DNA of 53,633 nt from Pseudomonas sp. GTDB lineage: Bacteria > Pseudomonadota > Gammaproteobacteria > Pseudomonadales > Pseudomonadaceae. The stretch is taken from the NCBI RefSeq assembly GCF_028293835.1, contig NZ_JAQGNX010000063.1, positions 1 through 53,633 on the forward strand, in the 5' to 3' direction. Of the stretch, positions 53,155 to 53,633 are shown piece after piece. The notes under the pieces are model-generated. The model saw nothing but the letters and a program-made list of their open reading frames with translations. It searched no databases and was not told the origin of the DNA. A program made the translations under genes and the position numbers. Within the stretch, counting starts at the first letter, position 1. Every line of letters begins with the position of its first letter.

Positions 53155-53633
53155 TTACTCGTCGAGGAACGAGCGCAGGTGTTCGCTTCGCGTCGGATGG
53201 CGCAGCTTACGCAGTGCCTTGGCCTCGATTTGACGAATCCGCTCACGCGTTACGTCAAACTGTTTACCGACCTCTTCCAGCGTGTGGTCAGTATTCATGT
53301 CGATGCCGAAGCGCATGCGCAAGACCTTGGCTTCACGGGCGGTAAGGCCCGAAAGCACTTCGCGCGTTGCTTCCTTGAGGCTTTCGACCGTGGCGACATC
53401 GATTGGCGACTGCATAGTCGAGTCTTCGATGAAGTCACCCAAGTGCGAATCTTCGTCGTCACCAATCGGCGTTTCCATGGAGATCGGTTCTTTAGCGATC
53501 TTCAATACCTTGCGGATTTTATCCTCAGGCATTTCCATGCGTTCGCCCAGCTCTTCCGGGGTCGGTTCGCGACCCATTTCCTGCAACATCTGCCGGGAAA
53601 TACGGTTGAGCTTGTTGATCGTCTCGATCATGT
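53155..53633 (-). CDS. rpoD: RNA polymerase sigma-70 factor, C-terminal part (runs off window end)
   Basis: The last 159 or so residues of the housekeeping sigma factor are visible. They cover part of region 3 ([44 protein letters not shown], which includes the finger region) and region 4. The region 4.2 helix-turn-helix ([28 protein letters not shown]) recognises the -35 hexamer. The 5' part lies beyond the window. A strong terminator follows. Being essential, it marks a conserved backbone position. Confidence 0.98.
   Translation of the reverse strand, partial: MIETINKLNRISRQMLQEMGREPTPEELGERMEMPEDKIRKVLKIAKEPISMETPIGDDEDSHLGDFIEDSTMQSPIDVATVESLKEATREVLSGLTAREAKVLRMRFGIDMNTDHTLEEVGKQFDVTRERIRQIEAKALRKLRHPTRSEHLRSFLDE

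Overview
The window is chromosomal DNA of a fluorescent-type Pseudomonas (P. fluorescens/P. putida relatives). The evidence is the gene order (glcB, rarD, srkA, modE-like, comF, bioBFHCD, acyl-CoA dehydrogenases, an Rsm small RNA, pqq genes, davBA, rpoD), a GacA box, Pseudomonas-type REP/REPIN repeats, and PqqA and RpoD sequences typical of the genus. Order comparisons with P. putida KT2440 and P. aeruginosa PAO1 are from memory and unchecked.

Layout. 1-154: right end of an IS3-family element. 176-3434: a DnaQ-like exonuclease translationally coupled to a cNMP/CBS/DUF294 signalling protein, then an orphan receiver protein. 3620-10438: malate synthase G, a GcvR-like ACT protein, RarD, SrkA kinase, a ModE-type regulator and ComF. 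10401-15234: biotin operon bioBFHCD, with a probable BirA operator overlapping the first codons of the divergent comF. 15466-23343: a small unknown protein, three paralogous ~600-residue acyl-CoA dehydrogenases and a membrane diguanylate cyclase between the first two. 23368-23567: an RsmY-type small RNA with a GacA box and terminator. 23590-26107: a LysR regulator, a MOSC protein, a degenerate aminotransferase-like protein and a PMP3-type membrane peptide. 26234-33897 (minus): PQQ synthesis, pqqF, pqqA-E and an S9 peptidase. 33962-37208 (minus): lysine catabolism davB-davA with an Lrp-type regulator. 37243-38802: class II aldolase and glutathione S-transferase.

39175-42890 is a curli (functional amyloid) operon in the order csgE, csgF, large curlin, csgG, small curlin, csgC/H-like. 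43002-46341 is a LysR regulator divergent from a dihydrodipicolinate-synthase-family gene and a sugar-acid-type MFS carrier. A DHA2 drug-efflux pump and a NERD-zinc-finger protein follow. The end holds a CAU tRNA, a 1247-residue periplasmic-sensor/PAS/GGDEF/EAL protein and the 3' part of rpoD. The block from about 38.8 to 48.8 kb looks accessory relative to the conserved backbone.

Themes. Biofilm and lifestyle switching are well represented (RsmY, two c-di-GMP proteins, curli). So is catabolism (lysine, acyl-CoA, glyoxylate, sugar acids). Nine paired REP elements and one solo copy of at least two sequence types sit mainly between genes. One interrupts the bio operon and another supplies the C-terminal codons of pqqF. 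I saw no prophage, CRISPR array or complete defence system.
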